A stretch of 64,000 nt of DNA from Rhopalosiphum padi (lineage: Eukaryota > Arthropoda > Insecta > Hemiptera > Aphididae): positions 91,269,714 through 91,333,713 of the forward strand of contig NC_083598.1 in NCBI RefSeq assembly GCF_020882245.1. The letters run 5' to 3'. The position numbers and the translations under genes are program-made. The notes below the pieces were generated by a model, which worked only from the letters and a program-made list of their open reading frames with translations, ran no database searches and was not told the origin of the DNA. Positions 13,098 to 27,300 of this stretch are shown piece after piece (position 1 is the stretch's first letter; each line of letters begins with the position of its first letter).

Positions 13098-16045
13098 TCA
13101 CATAGTCTCGTCCGTCATGTTGGAGTCCCGCGTGATGTCCATTGCACTGTCCTCGTCCTCGTCCTCTTCGTCGTCCACCTCCATCTCGAACAGCCGGACC
13201 TTGTGCCGGCTGTGCGACAACAACACGGCCACTTTCCGGGTGCCGCTGACCGCGAAACTCGAGGCCGCCATGTTCTCCACCACTCGGCACGTGTAATCGC
13301 TCAGCGTGTGACAGCTTCCGCCGCTGTCACTGTCGGCACTCGGCTGACCTATCCTACACGTGGTCAGTCCGTCCGTCGAACAGTGACTGCGCACACTGCT
13401 GGTGGACAGCTGTATGAACAGCGAGAAACGGTTGGTCGCCCGGTCGAGCGTTTCCGTCAGCACGGACACGTAGTCGGGCGAGTAGAACTGCACGTCGTGC
13501 ACGTTCTGCTTGACGCCGTCGCACGAGTAGAACACGGTGGTGCTACGATGCGTCACCTCTTGCGTGTCGCCGTACGCCATCAGTTCGTAGAACCCGAAGT
13601 CGTGAGCACCGAGTTCTCGAACGCAGCACACTAGCAGCTTGTGATTGGGCAGGTCCACCATGCTGACACGGGTGCGGCCGTGCGACAGCCCCGACGGCCC
13701 TTCTAACGGCACGTTGTCGTACATCACGAACGTCTTGTCGAAGAACGTCTTGCGCTGCGCGAATATGTCCATCAGGTCGGCCTTGAGCACGGCGAACTGC
13801 CGAGTCAGCGAATGGCCCCGGGGCGCCGCCAAGATCAACTCGTTCTCTTCCATGCACGGGTTGTCCTGGAGTAGTGACCACCACTGGCTGCGAGCGTCGT
13901 ACGGGAACTCCAGGTCGCCGTCCAGGAAATACTGGCCTACCCGGTCCAGCTTGTAGTCTTTGGCCTTCGCCCCGGTCTCTCCCAGCCCGTTTATGTACTC
14001 GGCCAGCATGTTGAGCTCGTGTTGCGACGTGTCCGACAACGACGGGTCGCTAGCCGAGTTATCGTCGTTAAGCTTGATCATCATGCCGTACAGCCACTTG
14101 AAGAACAACTTGTACCGAGTCAGCGACTCTTCGATGACGATCTGTACCTCGTTACACTTCATCAGGAACCCGTTCACCGACCGTAAAGCTTTCTTTACGC
14201 TGTGCTCTGTCAGTCCAAGGCATTCGTACTTTTTCAGCGACATTCCTGATATCTCCACCAGCTGGAACAGAATCTGATTGGTCACCTCCGACAGCTGATT
14301 CACCACCAGTTTCTGAACGTTGGTGTGGCTCGACTCGATCGATAGACCAATTTTCTTAATGCCCTTGTCAGTCAAATCTCTTTTCAAGAACTGGTCCATG
14401 CGTTCTGTTAATATTCCATAGATCAACAGTTCCAATAGATCAGTTGACACCATTTCCGGGTCTTCTGGGCAATAAGAGCTCAGTTTCAGTTCCATTTCCA
14501 TTAACGATACATGTTCCCACGTTTCCAGTATGTTTTTCATTGTTTGGTCTAAATAATCTAATGACGACAACAACTGATCGTGTTTGAATGCCAAATCATA
14601 AACGTCGTCCCAGCATGTGTCACAATCTTGTAATTTAATCGTCACTATTTCTATAGTACCGTAGTAATATTGAATAGCCACATATAGATAACTAAAATCT
14701 ACTGGCATGTGTATATTTAGCACGGTACATTCTTTTTTAAATACCTCAGCCAATTTAATAGATCCGCACAAAAATATACCCAGTGCTAATATTTGTACTT
14801 CACAATTGCTCATGCCGACTAACAATAAATTTAATGTGTCTTGGACTTTAGGTATCTTGTTCTCCTCTTCAGGTGTATCACGAAGAACCAAGCTTTGGAG
14901 TTTTGGGAGATAATCGAGACCATTCATCTAAATAAAATTAAATATAAAAATTAATATTTACATGAGAATAAACACAATTAGACAATAGGTCAGACATTAT
15001 GCATTTATTTATTTATTGTCAAAATACATACTTGAAAATTAAACAAAATAAATTAATTTCATAGTCTGTATTCAAAATATAAAATTGTATTTTACATATC
15101 AAGAGATATTTACTTAAAATTAAAATATTGATTTAATTTTTTTTTTTTGTATATTTAAAAAAATTAATTATTGAAATGACCATTAGACGTATTTCTATTT
15201 TAGAGAGAACTTCATTAATATGAATATTTAGCTCAGTAAAATTATGTACACTTTTAATACTTAATGTCTTTATACCTATACTGTATAATATGTAATATCA
15301 ATAAAATTAGACTTATCGATTATAATATGTACCCTCATAATTTAAATAAATATGGAGATGAAGACATATAGTATTTTATCATATGTATAAAATATTTTGT
15401 TATAAATTATATGTATAAATATTAAGTAATAAACGTTTATTCATAAATGCAAAATTTTTCAAACCTTGATATTGGTAAACAACCATATATTATAATAACC
15501 TTAATCAGTACAGAATCTATGGTGTCTTTCTTCTGGGGTTTTTCTTGCTGCACCCACACCAAAGAAGTGACTTTACTTTCTGTAGTTTTGCTGAAAGCGA
15601 TGTCTTTATTTTCCACATCCACTAATAATAAATCAACTAAAAAAAACACACACACATAAACAAATTTATTTCATGCAATTGTAGTATAAAAAATGTAATA
15701 TTTAAATACAACTCACGTGAATCATATGCTATTGCCAGCTGTTTTCCATCGGGTCTCCAAGCCAATGCAGTCACCAATGTCTTATCTTTTGGGGCAGCTA
15801 AGGACCAAACTCGTTGCCAAGTGAGACGATGTAAAGACACCTCACCTATAAAATACATAAACAGCTTATCAATAGAGTAAAAATAAATAATACATTCATC
15901 AAATTATTATTATGCATTGTGGTTTACCGTGTTCCTTGGCTATGGCCAATAGATCCATTTTATTTGACCATTCCATTTTCAGGACTTTAGTGGGCACATG
16001 CCGCTCTTCCAATTGTTTCATACCGTTTCCGTACATGGTAGTCAT
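13098..16045 (-). CDS. ANAPC4: Anaphase-promoting complex subunit 4
   Basis: Coding exons on the minus strand: 16045-15928, 15845-15717, 15636-15500, 14927-13098 (2214 nt, 737 residues; human APC4 is about 808). APC4 is a scaffold subunit of the APC/C ubiquitin ligase, which triggers anaphase by marking securin and cyclin B for destruction. The N-terminal part has the family's WD40 signature: 'EWSNKMDLLAIAKEHGEV' then 'LHRLTWQRVWSL' and 'ALAWRPDGKQLAIAY'. The long last exon opens with 'LDYLPKLQSL', the position where human APC4 has its 'FLPKLP' segment, and continues through the helical APC4 domain. The C-terminus is strongly acidic (a D/E-rich stretch near residues 711-723). The ATG at 16045 was chosen because it gives the same N-terminal length as human APC4; an acceptor AG (16074-16073) upstream implies a spliced 5' leader. 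The last exon is GC-rich and gives many false antisense frames. Confidence 0.93.
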
Positions 16046-16633
16046 ATTGATGAAGCCAAAAAGCACTTCAAACTACAATAAAATTGTTCTATTTTCTAAG
16101 ATTTTAAATATTATTTATGATATGTTTAACCATGATATAGATAACATAATATAATAATAATTTGTTATTTAATTTTATGTATGTATGCACTATTACCGAC
16201 AGTATTAAATCATGCAATTGACGTAGAAACGTAGACTTAGACCGCAATGTATCCAGTATTCCAGTGTCGAATATCGGTGGCTGGTAGCCGCCGACGGGTA
16301 AACCGTTTCAATCAAATCTATTGCGGTTATCAGTTTTTGACTTAAAACCATACTTATCATTTATTTTGTGATTATACTATCAATATGCGCAGCATCCTAT
16401 CAGTTTATCTTAAATCGTGATCGTGGTGCTCTTAATAGTTAATATAAGAATCTTAACGACGGAATCGACGGACTAATAATAAGAAATAATAATATTAATA
16501 TATATTATATATTATTCCCAATACCATAAATTATATATTATATTTAATATTTATATACGACATACGTAATATACCTATTATTTTAGTGCATGTCTTGTTG
16601 ACCATAACTTGCTTGGATCATAAATCATAATAC

Positions 16634-16900
16634 GTGATAATATACAATTATCTAATGTTTACTACCTTTTCCCATGAGCATCGTGGTCGTAGTATAAAGT
16701 ATAGGTATGCATTGATCAAATCGAGTGGTTGTGGTAACCTCACAGTTATTTTATATTTTCATGAATCTGTGGGTAAAATCATAGACTTATTATCAATTAT
16801 TAAAAAGTTGGTAAATAGTAAATACTTAATAGATACTATAAACATTTATCAAAAAACTTGGAAGTTGGAGTTTTTGGAAGCCACTAAGCCAGAAGGTTAA
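16634..16900 (+). other. Short open frame of uncertain status
   Basis: An open frame of up to 88 codons lies in the interval between the divergent APC4 and chitinase genes; its first ATG gives about 81 residues. The product has no recognisable motif, no signal peptide and no clear splice sites. It could be part of an untranslated leader of the chitinase gene, a transposon remnant or chance. I list it only because it is the largest unexplained frame in that gap. Confidence 0.12.
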
Positions 16901-17220
16901 ATGTCGTATTTTTAATTCGTCGGTCGTCAGTCCACTTAGTTCACACTCATAGTGATATCATGATTGAATTCCTTACAAATAATGCAAATATCATAATCTG
17001 TAATTAATACCAATAACTTTCAATTGGTTGGAGTGGTGAATGAGGAAGTCTCCGCCTTAGAATAATAATAATGTATTTTATTCGTCCAAATATGCCTTAT
17101 GTTTTGTTTTACTTTGTCTGACAATAAATAAACAATTACCAATCTATTTGTCTCATCGTTATTTCAGTGAACGATTAGAAGGTGACGTTTCTAATTCCTT
17201 TTTAGTTTTTGTCTGAAAAA

Positions 17221-19556
17221 ATGGCTCTTGGACATTCAGAACCGCAGTATGAATTGCTAAATGGAAAAAAGTAATGTTTTTTATCAATAAAATGCTACAG
17301 TATTTACAATATATTAATTATCTTAAATTTTTTAGGAAATATGTTCAGCCAATCATACATTCTATGGTATTAATTGGGTTAGCTGTACTCGTTGTGTTTG
17401 TAGTAGTTCTGATGTTCTATGTATCCTGGATGAAATTTGAAGACTCTAATGAACAAAATACACCTATGGATTTTGTTCTTTTCGGTCCGCAGAAATATAC
17501 AAGTAAGTTTTATTATCAATTATAAAAATGTTTTATAATCAGAAATTGTATCTGTAGGAAATTATTTTATCTCATTAATCAAGTTCTTAATATTTATTAA
17601 ACAGAATATCAAAATTAAATTTTGGTGTTAGTATTCTAATTTTCTATTTATTTTTTTCATGGTAAATTTATTGAATACATTTCAGATTCATATATGACTG
17701 CTTATCGTGCTCATACGTTTGCTATTGCTGCAAAATCAAACTATAAAACATACTGGACAGCTAAGGACAAAATTAATCTCAACAAACGAGTTGAAAAGAC
17801 ATATCATTTGGCCTGTTATTATTCTATACCAATTGATAATACAAATAACACTCTTCATCCAGCTCAAATTAACGCTACATTATGTACCCATTTAATTGTA
17901 GCATTTGCACAAGTTCAAAAAAACAGTGTTTACTTCAAGAGCTCATTCGATATGCAGGTAAGATGTTCTATAATCTATATCATTAAATACTATTATGATT
18001 TATGACTATCAACTAACAGTAGTTTGATTTAGTCAACAATTTTTTAAATAAACGTTTTTTCCAATACCTACAAATTTATATTTTAACATAATATTGCTTA
18101 CACTACTGACTAGTGACTACATTCTTTATAGCTTATAAGCAATATTTCTTGTTCAATAAATTGTGATGCATCCTAATATTATATTATTATGTAGACCCTT
18201 ATTGGGAGATGATTTAAAACCCATATATAGTTAATATTTTTATTGTACTTAATGAATATAACACAAGCCTGCTTATAATAAAGTCATAATTAAATTTTAT
18301 AACTTCAGATTTTAAGACAAGTAGTGAAATTACGTGAAAAAAACCCAAAGTTAAAAGTATTACTATCTATAGTACATTTCTCAAATGGTTCACACTCAAA
18401 TGAAGGTTTTCCTGGTGTTGTTGCAAATAAAGATAACTTGGACAAGTATGTATTTTATAAAAATATTGTTTCCCTTTTAAATAAATATAATTAAAGTTAA
18501 AGTTTATAATTACTATGGTATTTTATTTCAATTAGGTAATCAAGATTTAATAAGAAAAAAAAAGTTCATTAGTTATTAAAATAATTCAATAATACAGTTA
18601 ACAGTTTAATAATTATTACATTTAAATATTTTTTTTTAGATTTGTCAATAATGTGGTATCAGTTGTCAATGATTTTTACCTAGATGGTATTGATATAGAT
18701 TGGGAATTTCCATCATGGCCTTTGTTAAATTTACAAGAAAAATATGGATTTGCTAAGTTATTAGAAACTTTACGTTATCGTCTACCAGACTCTCTTTTAA
18801 CTGCTGCTGTTGCTGCTCCATTAAATATAATTGATAATTCTTATGAAATTTATTCTTTAGCAAGGTAAATAATGTCTATTACACTACTATCATTAAATAT
18901 TCAAACTAATAATATATGTTTTTTGAAGTTTTGTTGACTTTATAAATGTTATGGCTTATGATTATCATTCATACCAATGGTATTTTCCATTAACTGGACC
19001 AAATTCACCTTTGTTTTCTTCGCGAAATGACACTGGATACTTCCAGGAATTAAATATTAATTCTTCTATACAATATTGGATCTCAAAAGGTATGCCTAAA
19101 GAAAAGATTTTGCTTGGCATGCCTACTTATGGACATTCTTTTAAGTAAGTTTATACACCTCAATAATCCGTAATCATTAAAATATAATTATTTTCTTTTA
19201 GATTAATAAATGATGCCAATAATGGTTTTAATTCGCCAACTTCTGGTCCTGGTATTGGCAAGGATGGTTTTATAACATTTTCAGAAACGTGCGAGTTTAA
19301 ATCTCATCAAAACGCCATGACGATTTTTGATCATGATACCCGTACTCCATATTCGTATCATAAAAATGATTGGATATCTTATGATAATGAAAATAGTTTA
19401 GCATACAAAGCAGAATTTGCTGCTAGTTTAGGTTTAGGAGGAGCCATGGTATTTTCTTTAAATACTGATGATTATAGTGGTTCAAGTCTATGTTCATCAT
19501 CAGTATTTCCATTAACTTCTAGAATAAAAATAGTACTTAATGATGACGACTTATAA
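17221..19556 (+). CDS. Membrane-anchored GH18 chitinase-like protein
   Basis: Coding exons: 17221-17270, 17336-17502, 17686-17957, 18309-18445, 18640-18864, 18929-19144, 19202-19556 (1422 nt, 473 residues, phases consistent). Residues 1-22 are polar. A hydrophobic helix at about 23-46 has no clear signal-peptidase site, which suggests a type II membrane protein. The rest is one glycoside hydrolase 18 barrel. Strand 4 carries 'LDGIDIDWEFPSWP', fitting the DGxDxDWE catalytic motif with the acid/base Glu at about residue 231. 'NVMAYDYHS' matches the conserved M-Y-D motif, and 'GAMVFSLNTDDYSG' the last-strand motif. The key residues suggest an active chitin or chito-oligosaccharide hydrolase facing outside the cell or the secretory lumen. 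There is no chitin-binding (CBM14) domain and no Ser/Thr-rich linker, unlike moulting chitinases. An AATAAA at 19572-19577 lies 16 bases past the stop codon. Confidence 0.9.
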
Positions 19557-22546
19557 TGTAGAGAATATTTAAATAAATACTAAATAGTGAAAAAAATTCT
19601 AATTTTCTAACCCAATAGTCTCTATAAAATATTATATATATAATAGTATATATTTAAAATAATGTTATTTTATTTTGAAAATTAGGGATGATAAGCTCAC
19701 TCAAGCCTCCCCTTCCAAATCGTGTCCTTAGACAACATAATTAACTAGTATTACATAATCAAATACTAAAATTAACTCCTATTTGTTAATTTTATCATAA
19801 CGATTCTATGTATACATGTTTTTATTAATTTAATAAAAACTTTAAGCAAAGAATAACAAAAAAAATAATATTTTTTGACATTTTTATCATTATAAATTTA
19901 ATTTTGTTTTATATTTATCTATATGATATTTATTATTACTAATTAAAAGAGTATAATTGTATTTTTGAGAAAAAATAAATAACTCAATAATCAAGGATAA
20001 AACTTAAAAGGAGAAACATATAAATAATAGTATATGACAACTATTCTTCATAAAACTTTTACATGTTAAAATAAGCAAAGATAAAAACTTAAATGGAATG
20101 AATAAACCCCCATAGTCTACCATGTAAATACATGCCATTTATATAAACAGAAAGGTGCATTTTTGAAAGAGACTCTCAGTATATTAAAATTTTAAACTAT
20201 TTTTTGATAAATGTTTTTAATTTAATTTTAATTTTCCCAAATTATTTGAACTGTTTAATAACATTTATTATTCCACCAATCTTTCAAATTTAAACATTAA
20301 GTTAAGAATGTGGAATGTCCGATTTTCTAACAGTATAATCATTAAGTATTTAAGAAGATTCCATAGTCGCTTATGTTGTTTGTCTTACAAATATATATCA
20401 TAAACAATTTTACATTCACAATCTTAATTTATTATAATTATATGAGATAATTTCTCTGAGCAGCTATATCTGAAGTTTTACTGAATTGATTTGTGTGATT
20501 TTTTTTTTTTCAATGCAAGTGCTCTATGTGTTGATAAGTCATTTAATGAAAAAACTTCTTAAAACTTCCAAACATCAATTTTAAATCAAAGAGTTGTTTA
20601 AAGTATTCATATTTTGTGTAACTACACAGTAACATGTGTTGCTTGCCGTATGCACGCACACGTGATCATAACTCTTACTATTTCTACTGCATTGATAGGT
20701 TAATTCAATATGATTTTAAAAACTACAAATTAAAATGAATTTTGTGAATGAAAAATGTTAATGATGTATGTCTGTAAGATACTAAGATCGAGATCTCATA
20801 TATTGGTATGGTGTCCTTTTTTTTAAACAGTTTTAGATTATTTTGTGATTTATTTATATATTTTTTTCCATTCATTTGTGTAATATTGGTTAAGTTGGGT
20901 TATTAATTTATCATATATGATATATAATAGGCAATTAAATATTATGAAATCTTAAATAATTTATTTATCTGATTAAATGAATTATTATTAGTTTTAAACT
21001 AAATTAATATGTTTATTATTGTTGAATAATTAATTTAACATACATATAAGTATTATTTTTGTTGTTAGTTAATCGAGGTTATTGATTTAAGTGAAATTAA
21101 TAATTTGATAATATTATCTTAATTTTTTAAATAAAAAGATTAAAAAATTATATGATAGAAGTATTAAGAATACCAATTAAACCGTTATCATTAAAATTCC
21201 ATTAAATTGTTATTGCCATTTAAAATATTTATATTTTTTTAGTTTTTTACATATTATATTTTAATATTATTTTATTAAGTTGTGGTGTAAATTATATGTT
21301 GCATTTGTAATTTGTATTAAGTATTAATTATAATTAAATAACGATGATGATTTACAAACTGAATTTATTAATACTATTTCAAGATCTTTGTATTCAATTA
21401 TAGTATAGTATTACAGTATTAGATAAATCATTCAGATTTAGATTTAATTATTATTATTGTTATTTGTTTCATTTAATCAAATTGTATTTTTGTTATGAAA
21501 TAATTTTTAAAAAGTGGTCAAGTTATTGTCAAGAGTCCATGACTAACGATATGTTAATTTAAAATTCTATGATAATTCATTCCATACAATAAACGACTCC
21601 AAGCTGAGTCAGACTGTATTAAATATATTTTATCATTTATTTATGTTACTCATGATAATCTATATTACCATTATTCATTAGTAACACAGTATGTCTTTAT
21701 AAATAGATAATGGATTAAAATTACTTTAAAAATATTATTGAGTAAAGTAAGAATATATGGGTATTGTTAATCATATTTTAATTCATCACACTTAAAATTA
21801 AATTTTTTATTTTTTATTTTAAAATCAATAAAACGTTCAAATGAAATATTAATTTTATTTTAAGACATTAAATAAATATTATTTTATTTATTACCTTATT
21901 ATTTCCCATTTCCTATTGCTGATTTTTGTAATTTAAAATATTGTTAAATTAAACTAGTTACCAAAAACATTATCAATTATAGTTAGACAATTTTACTTTA
22001 TAAGTGAATAAAAACTACTCAAATTTACTTAATAAATAATTAAATTAATAGTTATACCTATTTTATAGTTAAAGATATAGAACAATTACATCTGAAACTT
22101 GCAACATAACTATAATAATGGTATATAATAATATTTTATATGCCTATAAATTGTCAAAAATACATACCATTTTAAATTATGTGGAGTTAATTGTTGTTCA
22201 GAGTTCAAAATATTTGACAAATTGATTAAAATATCCATATACGAAAGGTATGTCAATATGGAAGTTGGTCAAAAGAGACTAAAAAATACTATTTATAACT
22301 TTGTATGTACTATTATAAAAACGATTCGATGATCAAATTCCATGACTATAATTAATGATTAGGTAAAGACTAACGACACTGCATAGAAAATACAATATAC
22401 TAAAACTAAATAATAATTTATACACAAGTTTTTTTATTGAATTATCTTACTTAATTTTGATTAATCAACAACTATACAGTATATGTTAAGTCATTACTGA
22501 CATGTATACTAATTTCACCTTACTTATAATTATATATCGTACAGAT

Positions 22547-22848
22547 CATAGGTGTGCGCAGAACTTTGATACAGGTGTGGCATAATTTTTTCTTAATAGG
22601 TACCTACTCAGTAATCAGTTTATGTAGTGGTTGTTTTGTGACAATACTATTTTTAAAATAAACAACTTAAAAAAAAAAATTATTTTCAAATAAAAAATCT
22701 GTCGCACAAAAACACATTTAGTTATATTTTTATAAGGTTAATCAGCGATTCCCTGGAACTAATACTAGTAATACTTTGAATTTGAAATTGGGAAACCGCC
22801 ACAGGTACGGCACAGGCCGTTTAGACTGCACCCGTGCGCACGCCTATG
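22547..22848. mobile_element. hAT-like MITE, CATAGGTGTGCGCA family, 302 bp
   Basis: The left end CATAGGTGTGCGCA is matched at the right by its inverted copy with one mismatch (TGCGCACGCCTATG). A perfect 8-base duplication GTACAGAT flanks the element (22539-22546 and 22849-22856). It has no coding capacity. The same terminal sequence recurs at 55768-55914. Confidence 0.88.
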
Positions 22849-24059
22849 GTACAGATGTATTCAGCATTATTAAGTGTTTACCCATGGGCCATGATAAATT
22901 AAGAAACAAGCTCACAGCAGTAATGTAGAGAAATAGCCTAACTATAACGCCGTGTAGCCATAATTTTTAGGTTTTGGTTTTTTACTTATTATTCGACATA
23001 AACACAAAAATTTTAAAACTATTTTCTACTTAGTTAATTACTAATTAGTTAATAAAATGTTTAACTTTATTTATTTAAATTTAATATAAGAATTTTTATA
23101 AATTGTTTTTATTAGAATTAAAACAATGGTAATTTTTTTTTATGAAGATTTTCAAAATTGGATATTCTTAAACGTATAACAATAGTTCAATCAATGAACT
23201 TCAATAATTGTATTTTTAAGACTTTTTTTTATGTTCATTAGAAGTTAAAATCATTTATATCACGATCATTCCGCAGTACATACATTCAATTTCGAGTGGG
23301 TTATATTATTATATGGATGTGTTCAGGAGCGGCCTGGGAATTAGGCGGCCCAGTATTCTACAACAAACGGCCCAAACCTATTAATACTAGCTTTTATGAA
23401 TACCTAGTTTTTCTGGTAGTTTGTTAAATATATTATATATTATTATAACAAGACTCGGATTTATATGTATTTATGAAACCAAAATATTTACATAAATATG
23501 TGCTACAAATATTCAAAATATGTATTTTACTAATATGATTTATTTATTAATATCTAATTATATAATATATCCATATGAGTTTCTAATGAAACAAATTATA
23601 TTTTAAATAGTAAAATTATTTAGAAAAAGGTAATAAAAATTATAAAGTATAAATAAAAATATTAATTACCTATAACCTATCTTGATTAAAATTTATGATA
23701 ACATGCATTTTTAAATATTCAAATTCAAAAGAACATAATAATTAGCGGCATTCAACCAAGTTCCCCATCTGGTTACGATTGTTTGTCGAGGGAGGCTTAA
23801 ATCCAGGTACATATTTTTAAATATTTCAATACGGCTAGGAGCTTTTAAAAATATATTTTTTACTGTAGATATTAATTATTAATTCACCTACTTTTGTAAA
23901 TTTTGATCGGGTAGTTTCTGCTATTCGGTGAAATGCATGTGTTAAATTCGTTGAATGGATCGTTTAATGAATAAATTGTCGAAATATGTAAGAAAAAATG
24001 AAATTATTGAGAAATATGTATAAATATGTACTTGTGGCAAAATATGTAAAATAAAATAT

Positions 24060-24300
24060 ACAGCGAGTTCCGCTTAATGTGATCACTGGTTTATAGAATC
24101 AACCGTTTATTAGAATCACCAAGTACCGGATAATTGAATCATTTTTAAAAACATTCTTATCGTTTTAATGGTATTTCAAACTTTCACTAAAAAGAAGCAA
24201 GAATTGTTTTGAAAAAGTTAAAAGGAGCTATACAAAAATATTTCGAAAACGATACTTTTCAGTTGTTCCAAATAAATTAATAAATAATACAAAAAAAACC
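24060..24300. mobile_element. Probable one-ended pogo/Tigger-like remnant
   Basis: The stretch opens with TACAGCGAGTTCCGCTTAAT and continues with repeated phrases about 'agaatca' and 'gtacc', a style typical of pogo/Tigger terminal regions. I did not find the matching inverted end nearby, so the element is truncated or its other end has decayed. The right border given is approximate. Confidence 0.35.
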
Positions 24301-27300
24301 TAACCTATACTGGCGCATCAAAACTATATATTCTATATTCTGTACTATCTATCGATGAATAATTATCATGAAATAATGACGTATTTATATTTCAAAAAAA
24401 TGTTTTCATTCTTTCAGTTTTTCGGTTTTGAGATGTATTATTTGAACTACGATATTATAATTCTGTGTTAAATACACATTGCGATCGTCTTTAATTTGTT
24501 TTACCTGCTTTATTAATTATTATAGACGTGTAAACTTTTATTTCTTAAAAAACTTCATAAAACGGAATGTGTACTATGTAGCCGTGTAGATACGTCCAGA
24601 TCAGTCGTAATTTCGAAATATTATAATAAACGTGGTATAGCTGTATAAGTGTAAATATCGTTTATATTTCAAAGAATATACCGAAACGAACGTACAGAAT
24701 AGCAAATAGCAATTGCGCACAAAACCATCTTCATTGCATACATATATAAAAAAAACGAATATACAGTACCTGTCCTCCTGTCCTACCTCTTATTTTTTTT
24801 ATAAATATCATAAGCGAATAAACGGGGTACGAAAAGAAAGTGAAGTTCTGAAAAAACGCCATGGTCGTAAATTGATTTCAAAATCCATTATCCAATTAGG
24901 TATTGATCGAAAATAATTGTCCTGTAGGTATATAATAATATATTATGTACTTATTACAGCTATATGTACGTTAGAATTTCACTATCAGACAAACGTAAAA
25001 CCAAATCGTATGATTTGTTTCGCATATTACATACCTCCATTGCACTATGCACATCCGCAACTCGATGTGGATATTGTTCGTATTTTTTTCTCAATTCAAC
25101 TATTTCACTCGTCTCTTTCTCATTATATATTATTATATTAATATAAATATTTCATCTAGTATGCTGTAGTAAATAGTTTAATAATTACGATGTAGGTATG
25201 TACAAAATATAACTAATGTGTATACTATATATAGAGATCTTATGTGTTCGATGTACGTTTAATAAAAATAAAATAATTTATGAATGAACACTATCTGTAT
25301 CCCTATCTGTATGTTTTAGGCGTGTACAAACTTAAAAATATCAGCGGCCCCGTTTTATGAAAACCAAAAAACATTGACAAGTTAATCATAGTTAATTAAC
25401 AATTAACATAAATTATTATAATAGTTCTGAATTAAAAAAAATTAAAAATTATATAGGTGCCTATTACTCGTATAATATACATAATAGTATAATACATATT
25501 ATACAATATTATGTTTCCTTTTAAAGGTAACATGAATATTTTAGTCCCATGACTTCAGATTGATATGGGGTTTTTGAGGGAGATAATTGCCGACAAATTC
25601 AATGATTTAAACTAAAACATCTGCTCGTTGTCATTCAGTCAATATTAGGTTTGGAGCCATGGTTGAGAGGTAAAAATATATTCGGTCTATCCAAATTTGT
25701 TATTGAAAACATCTGTTGATATTTAAAAAAATGTATTATACTACTGAACGATATAACAATTTGAAAATCATTAAAAGATGTGTATTTAGATATTTTCTAT
25801 TTCCTCCCAAACTGAAATATTTGGTGTATCTTTTTAAAAAGAAACACATTGCATACTTTATATACGTTTATACCTATTACCTATACAAATATTCTGTTGT
25901 GGTCTGTCATCTGTGGTGCCGGAAAAAAGGCTAATGCTAATCTAATTTTATAGGCTTATAGCTAATTAGTTTTTAAATGCATTTGTTTATGAGCGCACGT
26001 ATTCCCTTAGCTAATTTTTATTAATTTATTGGGTTTAAATGCCAGAAGATACTGGAATTTCCTGCATTTATTACAATATAATTTCATATTAATAATATTA
26101 TATTTTTTGATATTTAAAATTTCCGACGATGCACTGCAATAAGACCAGTGGTTAGACTGGTTAGAGGTTAGACATAGTATTGATAAAGTGATAACGGATC
26201 ATTTAATTTAATTATATAAGCAATACTCAAATACCAAATAATGAAATGTTTATGAAATATATATATACGTATGTCAAACACGTGCTGGTACGTGCGACAC
26301 GACCTTACTGGTAAGAGTGGAAGATGTTTGGTAACAAAATTCATAGTAAATTATTTCAAAAAATATTTTATTGATATTGTTCATGATTAAAAATATAAGA
26401 TTTTTTAATATTGTTAGAGAAAAAAAATGGTAGGCAAGTGGGTACCCCTCTGCTGTATATTAGATGTCAAGTGGGTTACTATTATAGGTGTGTTAAATTT
26501 GAATTCAATGATGTATCATTGCATACGAAAAATGATTTTGAGGGGAGATGGTCTGTCAGTCTACTCAGCCTATATCACTTAGCATATTTCATGATATTAT
26601 TATTAAAGTAATTTATCAAAAATGTTGATACAGTGAATTATTTTAATCGATATTTAAAAAAAAAAAACTAAAAAAATTAAAATATTTTTATGCCTATAAA
26701 TAGCTCAAAAATATTATAAATATTTTGAAAATATTATCGCAAATAAAAAGCGACAATATAAATATTTGGTGAAAATGTCAAGTATCTACGTATGGTTATT
26801 CGTTTTTGAGTTAGGTACTCCAAAAACACAAAATCGATTTTGTTGAAAATTCGATTTGCTCAAAAATCCACACTTTTCCTTAATTATTTCTCTCCGATTA
26901 TAAAATAAACTTTTAATTTTTATTTTTGACCCCTTGAAGTCCAAACTTGTATCAATTAACAGAAACCACGCCATTTTTGAAAATTGAAGCATTATTATTG
27001 CCCCAAAAAGTGTTTATAGATACAAAAAAAAAAATACACGCAAACGTCAATGTAAAATCAATGCATTTATCGCTTAAATTATAATTTACAAATCGAAGTA
27101 AGTAGTATAAGGTAAGCCCATTTTTACAAGAAAATGAAAAATGTTAAAGCGAACATTAGGTACTGCTTTACACACGTTGAACGATTACTGTGAACATATT
27201 GAATGATAAAATGTTCTGTATATAATAAATATATTTGTAGCAGTACAAAAAAACATTTCACGAATAATGTAGTGTACACGCATAGAAATCGTAAGACGTG

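Noticed and set aside
13203..14277. Plus-strand open frames of 103-143 codons
   Set aside because: They are antisense shadows of the GC-rich last exon of APC4, whose minus-strand frame is conserved and explains the lack of stops.
16193..16351. Minus-strand ATG frame upstream of APC4 ('MVLSQKL...')
   Set aside because: It ends in a stop and cannot be joined in a way that extends the family N-terminus. The ATG at 16045 already gives the expected length, so this is more likely 5' leader.
23320..23400. G/C-rich string 'caggagcggcctggg' resembling a transposon end
   Set aside because: No inverted partner or target duplication found nearby, so I could not support an element.
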